Shown: positions 46,920 to 54,552 of the stretch, one piece after another | Numbering within the stretch: position 1 is the first letter of the stretch | Layout of the letters: the number at the start of each line of letters is the position of its first letter | Assembly (NCBI GenBank): GCA_026708185.1 | Contig: JAPOVK010000015.1 | Coordinates: 124,001 to 188,000, forward strand | Length of the DNA stretch: 64,000 nt | Reading direction: 5' to 3' | Origin: Gammaproteobacteria bacterium | GTDB lineage: Bacteria; Pseudomonadota; Gammaproteobacteria; Pseudomonadales; Azotimanducaceae | Notes under the pieces: generated by a model | What the model saw: only the letters and a program-made list of their open reading frames with translations | The model's database searches: none | What the model was told of the DNA's origin: nothing | Program-made: the position numbers and the translations under genes

Positions 46920-47489
46920 GTGCAGTTCACGACCCGCAATAGCGACGCGATCCGCGCCGGGGAGGTGACGCTTACCTTCCGCAACTGGCGACGGCCCCAT
47001 GCCAAGGTTGGCAATGTCTACCGGCTGCGGCCGCACGGGGCGATCCGGGTCACGGCGGTGAGTCAGCTACGCATCTCGGCGATCGCGGACGACGATGCGC
47101 GACGAGCGGGTTTCGAGGATGTCGGGGCGTTGGCCGCGTTCCTGAAAGTCGGCCACGACGCGCAAGTCACGCGGGTCGGTTTCGAACTGGCGGACGAGCA
47201 GGACCTCAGGCGTCCCCCCGACCTCGGCCTCGAGGACGTGCTGGGACGACTGTCCGCAACCGACCGGCGCAGCGCGTCGCCCTGGACGGGTCGCGTGCTC
47301 ACGCTGATCGCCACCCATCCCGGCCGACGCGCCGGCGACCTCGCGCCGACGATGGGTTGGGAGTTGCCGAAGTTCAAGGCCAACGTCCGCAAGCTGAAGG
47401 CCTTGGGCCTGACCACAAGCCTGGAGGTCGGCTACAGGTTGACCGAACTCGGTGAGCGTGCTCTGACCGCACTGCGCGGCGACGCGTGA
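46920..47489 (+). CDS. ASCH-like domain protein with C-terminal winged helix
   Basis: 189 residues. The first half (MQFTTRNSDAIRAGEVTLTFRNWRRPHAKVGNVYRLRPHGAIRVTAV) has the shape of ASCH/PUA-like RNA-binding domains. The second half has GRVLTLIATHPGRRAGDLAPTMGWELPKFKANVRKLKALGLTTSLEVGYRLTELGERAL, a winged-helix fold. GTG 46920 start. A nucleic-acid regulator is a reasonable inference. The HAD gene overlaps its stop by 4 bp. Confidence 0.65.
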   Translation: MQFTTRNSDAIRAGEVTLTFRNWRRPHAKVGNVYRLRPHGAIRVTAVSQLRISAIADDDARRAGFEDVGALAAFLKVGHDAQVTRVGFELADEQDLRRPPDLGLEDVLGRLSATDRRSASPWTGRVLTLIATHPGRRAGDLAPTMGWELPKFKANVRKLKALGLTTSLEVGYRLTELGERALTALRGDA

Positions 47490-48082
47490 AGGCGCTGCTG
47501 CTCGACCTTGGCGGCGTCGTCATCGATGTCGATCCGCAACGGTGCTTCGCGTACTGGGCCGAGGCGGCGGGCGTCGGCGTGGGCCACGTCGCCGAACGGT
47601 GGTGCGCCGACGAAGCCTACGAGGCCTTCGAGATCGGTGCGATCGGGTTCGGCGAATACCTGGAGAGCCTTTCGGCCCGACTCGATATCTCGCTCGGAGA
47701 GGACGACTGGCGCGCTGGCTGGAATGCCCTGCTTGGGGACCCCATAGCGGACGTCGTCGCCGCACTGCCCGCGTTGGCCTCGCGCGTGCCGCTGTATTGC
47801 TTTTCGAACACCAACGTCGTGCATCAAGCGACGTGGGAGCAGCGCCACGCCGATGCCCTGGCACCGTTCCGGCGGATCTACGTGTCGTGGCAGCTTGGCA
47901 TGAGAAAACCGTGCGTTGCGGCATTTCAGCGGGTCGTGGACGACATCGGGGTCGCGCCTGAAGACATCGTATTCTTGGACGACAACGCCGCCAACGTGCG
48001 GGGAGCGCGCGCCGCGGGGCTTGTTGCGCGGCATGTACCGGATGCGGCGGCGACGATGGCGGCTTTGCGTGAAAAGGAGTGA
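47486..48082 (+). CDS. HAD family hydrolase (YihX-like)
   Basis: 198-residue HAD-IA phosphatase. Motif I LLLDLGGVVIDVDPQ, motif II CFSNTNVVH, motif III with K in MRKPCVAAF, and motif IV IVFLDDNAANVRGARAAG. Resembles E. coli YihX (alpha-glucose-1-phosphatase), but the substrate is open. GTG 47486 overlaps the preceding stop. The quinone oxidoreductase starts 3 bp after its stop. Confidence 0.9.
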   Translation: MKALLLDLGGVVIDVDPQRCFAYWAEAAGVGVGHVAERWCADEAYEAFEIGAIGFGEYLESLSARLDISLGEDDWRAGWNALLGDPIADVVAALPALASRVPLYCFSNTNVVHQATWEQRHADALAPFRRIYVSWQLGMRKPCVAAFQRVVDDIGVAPEDIVFLDDNAANVRGARAAGLVARHVPDAAATMAALREKE

Positions 48083-48084
48083 GC

Positions 48085-49047
48085 ATGAAAGCGGCACTTT
48101 GCGAGACCCTTGACGGGCCGGACGCTGTCGTGGTCCGCACGGTCGATGATCCGGGCGACCCGGGCACCGGTCAGATCCGCGTGGCCATCGGCGCTTGCGG
48201 CGTCTCCTTCGCCGACGTCCTCATGACGCGCGGCGGCTACCAGGTCAAACCACCGCTGCCGTTCGTTGTCGGCGGCGAGGCCGCGGGCCATGTCACCGCG
48301 CTCGGTGCTGACGTCGAGGATTTCGCGGTGGGAGATGCGGTGCTGGTGTCCGCGGGGTGCGTGGAGCACGCGGTGATGGACGCATCGCGGGCGACGCGCA
48401 TCCCGGAGGGCGTCGACATCGAAGCCGCCGCCTCGTTCCGGTCCAACTACACCACCGCCCTCTACGGCCTCGAACGCGGCCGGCTTCGCGCCGGGGAAAC
48501 CCTGCTCGTGCACGGCGCCGGGGGCGGCGTGGGGCTGGCCGCGGTGGATGTCGGCAAACTCATGGGCGCCACGGTGATCGCGACCGCCGGTAGCGAAGCC
48601 AAGCTCGCCGTTGCCCGCGAACTTGGCGCCGACCACTTGATCGACTACCGCGACGGCTTCCGCGAGGCGGTCAAGGAGGCAACGGAACAGCGTGGTGCCG
48701 ACGTGATCTACGACCCTGTGGGAGGCGACGTATTCGACGAGTCCATGCGCTGTGTGGCGCCGTTCGGCCGCATTCTGATCGTCGGCTTCACGGGCGGCCG
48801 CGCGGCGCTGGCGAAGACAAACCACCTGCTCATCAAGGACGCCGAGGCGATTGGCTTCACCATCGGCGCGCTAGGCCAACGCGACCCGGCTCGCGCCGCG
48901 CGCATCCACCGCACGTTGATGAACTGGCTGGGCGCCGGTCGGATCAAGCCCTACATCTCGCACCGCGTACCGCTCGCGCAGACCGCGGACGCGCTCAAGC
49001 TGATTGTCAACCGGGAGGTGATTGGCAAGGCCGTCGTCGTGCCCTGA
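48085..49047 (+). CDS. NADPH:quinone oxidoreductase family protein (MDR superfamily)
   Basis: 320 residues. N-terminal GroES-like domain (GACGVSFADVLMTRGGYQVKPPLPFVVGGEAAGHV) and Rossmann domain with ETLLVHGAGGGVGLAAVDVGKLMGATVIATAGS. The structural zinc cysteines of alcohol dehydrogenases are absent, consistent with a zinc-free quinone oxidoreductase or enoyl reductase. ATG 48085 is chosen for AAAGGAG at 48072-48078. Convergent with the DM13 gene. Confidence 0.92.
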   Translation: MKAALCETLDGPDAVVVRTVDDPGDPGTGQIRVAIGACGVSFADVLMTRGGYQVKPPLPFVVGGEAAGHVTALGADVEDFAVGDAVLVSAGCVEHAVMDASRATRIPEGVDIEAAASFRSNYTTALYGLERGRLRAGETLLVHGAGGGVGLAAVDVGKLMGATVIATAGSEAKLAVARELGADHLIDYRDGFREAVKEATEQRGADVIYDPVGGDVFDESMRCVAPFGRILIVGFTGGRAALAKTNHLLIKDAEAIGFTIGALGQRDPARAARIHRTLMNWLGAGRIKPYISHRVPLAQTADALKLIVNREVIGKAVVVP

Positions 49048-49057
49048 CGACTGGCCG

Positions 49058-49543
49058 TCAGCTCTCTGCGGCGGTGATCCTTGCGGGCGAAATCAGCACG
49101 TTGAACTGCTCGCACCAGATCACCACGCTGCCGAACGCCCTCGGGTCGAGACCGGCCGGTATCGCGTAGTTCTGGCTGCCCGAGAACGACTTCAAGCGTC
49201 CGAGATCGACGAACATCGTCGCCTCCACTTCGGTCTCGGGCGTGACGTCGGCATCCGGTACGAGATAGACGTGGAACTTGGGTCCCGGCCCGACCTTGAA
49301 GTCCGGCTCCAGGCGCACGAGGTCGGCGTAGATCGTCGCCGATCCTTCACCGTAGTGGATCGGGTCCGCCGGGTTGGCATGGATGAAGGTCGCCCGGGCC
49401 ACGACGTCAGTGTCCGACTTCGCAACGAGCGGCTCGTTGACTTCGGGCGGCGGAAAGAGATAGGGGAATACGCCGATTCCCACTGCGAAGCCGCCGACGC
49501 CGCCGACGAGTACGCCGATCAATACCAGGAGTGCCGACCGCAT
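49058..49543 (-). CDS. DM13 domain membrane-anchored protein
   Basis: 161 residues: an N-terminal hydrophobic anchor or signal (residues about 3-28), then a single DM13 domain with GPGPKFHVYLVPD, DLGRLKSFSGSQNYAIPAG and SVVIWCEQFNVLISPARI. DM13 has been proposed to carry a redox-active cysteine or cofactor; here Cys in VIWCEQF is retained. The aldo/keto reductase gene ends 4 bp upstream. Confidence 0.88.
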   Translation of the reverse strand: MRSALLVLIGVLVGGVGGFAVGIGVFPYLFPPPEVNEPLVAKSDTDVVARATFIHANPADPIHYGEGSATIYADLVRLEPDFKVGPGPKFHVYLVPDADVTPETEVEATMFVDLGRLKSFSGSQNYAIPAGLDPRAFGSVVIWCEQFNVLISPARITAAES

Positions 49544-49547
49544 CGGA

Positions 49548-50543
49548 TCAGCCGACCGCGCGGGCGAGATCCGCTTCGGCGAGATCGCGCCAAAGCGCGT
49601 CTGGAACCTCCGCCCCGATCAGCCCGAGATTGGTTTCGACCTCCTCGACGGCCCAGACGCCCGGGATGACCGCCGCCACCGCGGGATGCCGCAATGGGTA
49701 CTGCAACGCAGCCGCACGGGGATCCACGCCGTGGGATTCGCACATCCGCCGGATCGCCTGGGCCCTCTGCCACAGGTGCTCCGGGGCGGGCTTGTAGTCG
49801 TAGGTGGCCCGGCGTCGGTCGTCGGTGGCGAGGATGCCGGAGTTGTACGGCCCGCCGATGATGATCGAGACGTTGCGCTCGATGCACTTGGGCAGGAAGG
49901 CATCGAGCGGCTCCTGCTCGAGAAGGGTGAACCGGCCTGCGAGCAGAAAGCAGTCGACGTCCATCTCGTCCATCACGCGACTGCACACCGCCCACTCGTT
50001 GACGCCGAGACCGATGGCGCGGACGACGCCTTGTTCGCGCAGGTCACGCATGGCGGTCAGCGCGCCGCTCCGGGCGCCCTCGTAGATGCCCGGCTGGGCG
50101 TCGCCATGCGTCCACACGTCGATGTCGTGGCAGAGCAGGATGTCCACGCGGTCGAGGCCGAGCCGCTCGAGGCTCGCGTCCAGCGAGCGCCGGACGGCGT
50201 CGTAGGAGTAGTCGTAGCGAATGGCCACCGGCTCCGCGTCCCGCATCCCGGCGTAGCGCTCGCCTTCGGATTCCGGCACGAGCAGTCGGCCGACCTTGGT
50301 CGAGAGCACGAAGTCGTCGCGTGGCAACGCGCGCAAGGTCGCGCCGAGGCGCTTTTCGCTCAGGCCGTGGCCGTACAGCGGCGCCGTGTCGAAGTAGCGG
50401 ATGCCGCCCTGGTGCGCGCCTTGGACTATCGCGTCGGCGGTATCCGCGCTGATGCGGTCTCCGACGGCGCCCAAGGGGGCGCCGCCGAAGCTGAGTTCGG
50501 TGACTTCGATGTCTGTTCTGCCGATCGTACGTGTCGCAATCAT
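49548..50543 (-). CDS. Aldo/keto reductase family protein
   Basis: 331-residue NADPH-dependent TIM-barrel oxidoreductase. Motifs IRYFDTAPLYGHGLSEKRLG (with catalytic Asp and Tyr), FVLSTKVGRLL, and RVDILLCHDIDVWTHGD. Resembles the L-fucose/D-threo-aldose dehydrogenase type. ATG 50543 overlaps the NTF2-like gene stop by 4 bp. Substrate uncertain. Confidence 0.92.
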   Translation of the reverse strand: MIATRTIGRTDIEVTELSFGGAPLGAVGDRISADTADAIVQGAHQGGIRYFDTAPLYGHGLSEKRLGATLRALPRDDFVLSTKVGRLLVPESEGERYAGMRDAEPVAIRYDYSYDAVRRSLDASLERLGLDRVDILLCHDIDVWTHGDAQPGIYEGARSGALTAMRDLREQGVVRAIGLGVNEWAVCSRVMDEMDVDCFLLAGRFTLLEQEPLDAFLPKCIERNVSIIIGGPYNSGILATDDRRRATYDYKPAPEHLWQRAQAIRRMCESHGVDPRAAALQYPLRHPAVAAVIPGVWAVEEVETNLGLIGAEVPDALWRDLAEADLARAVG

Positions 50544-51292
50544 GTCTCGATAATCGAACGGGCCTGAATGCCCCAGCCCTCTCCCTTGTTGACCACGAAG
50601 AATAAACAGGCGAGCGAACGATCGCCGCCGTCGATCACGCCGTCCAAGGCCACGGTCACGCTGCGCGCGCCGCCCTGCACGGCCTCGGCCCGGATGCCGG
50701 TCACGAAGTGCCACGGGCCGTCCCGGAACGCGGCTGCGAGATCCTCCCGGCTATGCCACTCACGCACCATGCCCACGTCGATCTTGAAGTGGGGCGTTGT
50801 CAGCAACGCCGCGCACCGTTCCCAGTCGCGGTCGTTGTAGCCGTCGACGTAGTCCGCCACCAGGGCGACGGCGCGTTCGTGGTGCTCGTCGCTCTCGCCG
50901 CTGGTCGTGGCCGTGCCGCCGTCCGTGCCGAATCGGCACTGGATTCCCCAGCCGGCCTCGGTCTTGGTCACGATGTAGGTGACCCGATTCATGAGCACGT
51001 CGCCGTCATCGGCGTCGACGCGTGTCCAACCGCCGACGATGTGGGCGCGGTCCGGTGATTCGTGGACCACGCGGGGCTCGTGGCCGTTGGTGTGGTCCCA
51101 CCCCATCTCGAGCACTCTGTCCCAGGTCGCGGTGGCCGCGTGGTCGGCCAGTGTTGGCACGACGGCGGGCGTGCCGCGCGACGAAACCCGGACGTGGGGG
51201 TAGTTGAGCGCTGCGGAGAACGTCTGGGCGTCACGGCTGTTGAAGGACGCGAAGAAGTTCCAGTAGGCGTCCAGTGCGGTTGCGCTGCTCAT
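50540..51292 (-). CDS. Tandem NTF2/SnoaL-like domain protein
   Basis: 250 residues made of two NTF2-like modules: the first in residues about 5-125 (ALDAYWNFFASFNSRDAQTF, GWGIQCRFG) and the second about 135-250 (ALVADYVDGYNDRDWERCAALLTTPHFKIDVG, GEGWGIQARS). Both end with GWGIQ, supporting an internal duplication. Function unknown; polyketide-cyclase or isomerase activity is possible. Runs ahead of the aldo/keto reductase. Confidence 0.8.
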   Translation of the reverse strand: MSSATALDAYWNFFASFNSRDAQTFSAALNYPHVRVSSRGTPAVVPTLADHAATATWDRVLEMGWDHTNGHEPRVVHESPDRAHIVGGWTRVDADDGDVLMNRVTYIVTKTEAGWGIQCRFGTDGGTATTSGESDEHHERAVALVADYVDGYNDRDWERCAALLTTPHFKIDVGMVREWHSREDLAAAFRDGPWHFVTGIRAEAVQGGARSVTVALDGVIDGGDRSLACLFFVVNKGEGWGIQARSIIET

Positions 51293-51326
51293 GCGTTGCG
51301 CAACTTAGCACAGTCCCGTGGAGCGA

Positions 51327-53714
51327 TCAGAACAGTGTCAACTGCCGGTCGTCTCCGACAGCCCGGTCGAAATCGAGTCCCAGGGCCGCCAAAACGGGTT
51401 CCGCCACGGGCCTGACCTGCTTGTCCAGGTAGTGTTCGCGGTCCGGTTCATTCACGAGGGCGTCGAGAGGTTCCGGGCCGGCGACGGTCATCACGTAGGA
51501 CACGACGCGTTCCGAACTTGCCGACTTGCGCGCGGCGGCCACATGCGGCGGCGTGTTGGCGGTGTAGTCCGCGGGCCGCTTGCGCAGCCCCTTGCGGTAG
51601 ATCAGCTTGTCGTCGAGTTCGCCGCTGCGGAGCCTCGTGGCAACACTCGCCAGGTACTCCTCGACAGTCGACCCGGCGAAGAGGCGTGCGTAGAGTTCCC
51701 GCTGCACGTCCTTGGCAAGGTCCGTCCAATCCCGGCGCACGACCTCCATGCCCGTGAATTCCACAAGGTCCTTGCCGTCCACCAGGCCCGCGTAGCGTTT
51801 TCTCGCGCCCGCACCCCCGTGGCGGACCGATGGCAGGAAGAGCTTCAGGTAGAGCTTCTCGAACTCCATCTCGAGGCGGCTCTGGACTCGCCACTTGCCG
51901 TCGATGTACTCGGCGATGGCGGCGTTGAGGTCTTCGGCCAACGCGGGCCCTGCGGTTCGCGCCTTGGTGGCGGAGAGCCCGGAACGCACGAAGACGCTGT
52001 CGGTGTCGCCGTAGAGGACCACGAAATCGCGCGCCTCGAACCAGCGTTTCGACCATTGCAGGAGGTGGCGCCCCATGCCCGTGATGGCGTTGGCGATCGC
52101 GACGTTGTGGAACCGGCAGGCTGGCGTGCCGAGTACGCCGTAGAACGAGTTCATCAGGATCTTGATGGCTTGCGATGCGACGGCGTCGCCGCCGCGCTTG
52201 GCCGCTTCGCGCTGCGGAAACAACTCGTCGAGTATCGCCGGCAGGATCGCGGGCCCGCGCCCGAAGCACGCGTCGTCCGCGACCCGCACCATGCCATCTT
52301 CGGCATCCGCGCCATCGACGAAGCCCAGCGGGTCGATGTTGAACGTGCGGATGACGCTCGGGTAGAGGCTCTTGAAGTCGAACACCCAGACGTTCTCGTG
52401 GATCCCGGTGACGGGTTCGAAGACGTGGCCTCCCGCTTGACGGCGCGACACCTCGGCATCGCTGGAGTGCACCGTCGGCGCGACCACGCGGCGCCTGCGC
52501 AGCGCCGACAGGTAGAGGAAGTCGAACGAGGCGATGCTCGCCGCTACCCGGTCCGGCGTCATGCCCGTCAAGCGGCTCCGCGCCACGGCGAGGGTGACGA
52601 GGTCGAGTTTCTCGACGATTTCGAGCGCGAGGCGCGCGTCGGTTCGCGCGTACTCGGCGAACGTCGGAAGGTCGTCGCGGTAACGCGCCAGGATGTCGTC
52701 TGCGCGATTGCCCGCCGCCCGGTCGCCGCCCGTATCGAGCGCCACCTTGCCTTCTCCGAGCACCTCGCTGGCCACGCCGTTAAGGGAATAGTCGTCGAAG
52801 CGTTGAAATGCCCCGCGGACGAGATCCATGCCGTCGAGGACGAGGCGGCCGGGTATGGAGGCTTGGCCGCTGCCGAAATAGCCGCGCGCCGGGCGCACAC
52901 GCACCGTCCCGGCGTCGCGGCCGAGGTGCAGTTGTGTACGCGTGCGCCGAGCGATGCGGGCGAGAACGTTGAGGTCGAAGTCGATCACGTTCCACCCCGT
53001 GAGCACGTCGGGATCGAGCGCGAGAACACGATCGACGAATGCGACGAGGGCTTCGCGCTCCGTACGATAGGCGTGCGCCCGTTCGGGCATGTCGCGGCCG
53101 TCTTCATCGACGATGAGCACCTCGTCCACGCCCTGGCCGTACAAGGCGATGGCGAGCAATCGCCGCGCCGTCGGGTCGGTCTCGATGTCGAACGACAGCA
53201 CCGAGGGACTGATCGTGACGTCCGCTGGTTGAAGGAGCGGATCGTCGAAGATGCGGTCGATCATGCCGCCGTCGGCGCCGGGCGTCGGGGCACCGACGAT
53301 CTCGCAGCCACCGCGGATGCCGCGGTCGATCAGGTACCGGACGGCGAAGCGCACGTCCGCTTCGAAGGTCGGCACGCCGTGGCCCTGCAACCGGTCGCGC
53401 AGCGGCGGCGCGTCCTGCGGTACGCCGACGTCCAAGCGCAGGGCGCGATCGCCCGCGAACGTGGTGCTAGCCGTCTCCGTCTGCCGGGTCGCGCCGAGTG
53501 TCCACGCGAGGGCGGCATCGCTTCGCCGAATGTGGAAACTCGGGGTTTGCCGACGGTCGCGAACGAGGAACGTGCCGCCGTCCTCGAGCACGCCGTAGAG
53601 ATGGACGACCGGCGTACCTTCGTGGATGCGGTAGCTGGCCTGAAGGATGAAGCCGCGAACGGGTTCTCTTCTTTCCGGCGGGGCGGGCCCCTGGATCTCC
53701 CCGGCTACCGCCAC
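51327..53714 (-). CDS. polB: DNA polymerase II (family B)
   Basis: SOS-associated family B polymerase with proofreading. Exonuclease motifs: LSFDIETD (ExoI), TGWNVIDFDLNVLARIA (ExoII) and YARTDARLALEI (ExoIII). Polymerase motifs: DFKSLYPSVIRTFNIDP (A), KILMNSFYGVLGTPACRF (B) and YGDTDSVFV (C). GTG 53714 gives 795 residues (E. coli 783) and overlaps the SDR stop by 10 bp; an ATG at 53732 is an alternative. No LexA box was found. Confidence 0.95.
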   Translation of the reverse strand: MAVAGEIQGPAPPERREPVRGFILQASYRIHEGTPVVHLYGVLEDGGTFLVRDRRQTPSFHIRRSDAALAWTLGATRQTETASTTFAGDRALRLDVGVPQDAPPLRDRLQGHGVPTFEADVRFAVRYLIDRGIRGGCEIVGAPTPGADGGMIDRIFDDPLLQPADVTISPSVLSFDIETDPTARRLLAIALYGQGVDEVLIVDEDGRDMPERAHAYRTEREALVAFVDRVLALDPDVLTGWNVIDFDLNVLARIARRTRTQLHLGRDAGTVRVRPARGYFGSGQASIPGRLVLDGMDLVRGAFQRFDDYSLNGVASEVLGEGKVALDTGGDRAAGNRADDILARYRDDLPTFAEYARTDARLALEIVEKLDLVTLAVARSRLTGMTPDRVAASIASFDFLYLSALRRRRVVAPTVHSSDAEVSRRQAGGHVFEPVTGIHENVWVFDFKSLYPSVIRTFNIDPLGFVDGADAEDGMVRVADDACFGRGPAILPAILDELFPQREAAKRGGDAVASQAIKILMNSFYGVLGTPACRFHNVAIANAITGMGRHLLQWSKRWFEARDFVVLYGDTDSVFVRSGLSATKARTAGPALAEDLNAAIAEYIDGKWRVQSRLEMEFEKLYLKLFLPSVRHGGAGARKRYAGLVDGKDLVEFTGMEVVRRDWTDLAKDVQRELYARLFAGSTVEEYLASVATRLRSGELDDKLIYRKGLRKRPADYTANTPPHVAAARKSASSERVVSYVMTVAGPEPLDALVNEPDREHYLDKQVRPVAEPVLAALGLDFDRAVGDDRQLTLF

Positions 53715-54487
53715 ATGTGCGTGCCGCCGCATACCGCGATGGCCTGGCCGGTGATGTAGGCGCTTCCCGGGCCGGCGAGAAATACGGCGATCCCCTTGAG
53801 ATCGTCGGACTCGCCGAGGCGGCGGAGCGGCGTCTGGGTCTCGGCGTTGCGTTTCGCCTCGTCGTTGTCCCACAGGGCGCGTGCGAAGTCGGTCTTGATG
53901 AGACCGGGACAGATGGCGTTGACGCGCACGCCCTGCGGACCGTACTCCAGCGCCAGGTTGCGCACGAGGGCGATGTCCGCCAGTTTGGAAATGCTGTAGG
54001 TGCCGAGAGTCAGCGAACCGTTGAACGCGCCCGTGCTCGACGTGATCATCATCGAGCCGCCGCCATTGGCGACCATATCCGGTGCCACCATGTGCGCCAG
54101 CCAGTGGTTCGAGCGCACGTTGGAGTTCATGATCTTGTCGAACGCAGAGTCCGGGATTTCCGACATGGGGCCGTAGAACGGGTTGATGCCGGCGTTGGCC
54201 ACCAGGATGTCGACGGGGCCGAGTCGGTCACGGGTCTCCGCGACCAGCGCCTCGAGCTGGTCCTTGTAGCCGATGTTGCAGGCGATGGGCGTTGCGGCCC
54301 CGTCGCCGCACTTGGCGTTGATCGCGGCGCAGGCCGCCTCGCACTGGTCGAGCTTGCGGCTCGACACCACCACCTTGGCGCCGTGCTCGGCAAGCCCCTC
54401 GGCCATGGCGAGGCCCATGCCCTTGGAGGCGCCGGTCAGGAGCGCCACCTTGCCGGTGAGATCGAAGAGACTGGTTGGGACGGACAT
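53705..54487 (-). CDS. SDR family oxidoreductase
   Basis: 260-residue Rossmann-fold dehydrogenase. Cofactor motif TGASKGMGLAMAEGLAEHGA; NAG motif LVANAGINPFYG; catalytic Ser in MMITSSTG and YSISK; C-terminal PLRRLGESDDLKGIAVFLAG. It is a typical 3-ketoacyl-ACP reductase-like SDR with unknown substrate. ATG 54487 start gives MSVPTSLFDLTGKVALLTG. Upstream by 65 bp the large cytochrome gene ends. Confidence 0.93.
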   Translation of the reverse strand: MSVPTSLFDLTGKVALLTGASKGMGLAMAEGLAEHGAKVVVSSRKLDQCEAACAAINAKCGDGAATPIACNIGYKDQLEALVAETRDRLGPVDILVANAGINPFYGPMSEIPDSAFDKIMNSNVRSNHWLAHMVAPDMVANGGGSMMITSSTGAFNGSLTLGTYSISKLADIALVRNLALEYGPQGVRVNAICPGLIKTDFARALWDNDEAKRNAETQTPLRRLGESDDLKGIAVFLAGPGSAYITGQAIAVCGGTHMWR

Positions 54488-54552
54488 GGGCGAGGTTGCT
54501 CCGCAAAAGCCGGGCAGACTAACCGGCGGTCGCGGAAAAAGCCATTCGCACT

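Noticed and set aside
51318-53759. Long plus-strand reading frame of 813 codons
   Set aside because: Antisense shadow of polB in GC-rich DNA; the minus strand has all polymerase and exonuclease motifs, while the plus-strand product has no recognisable domain.
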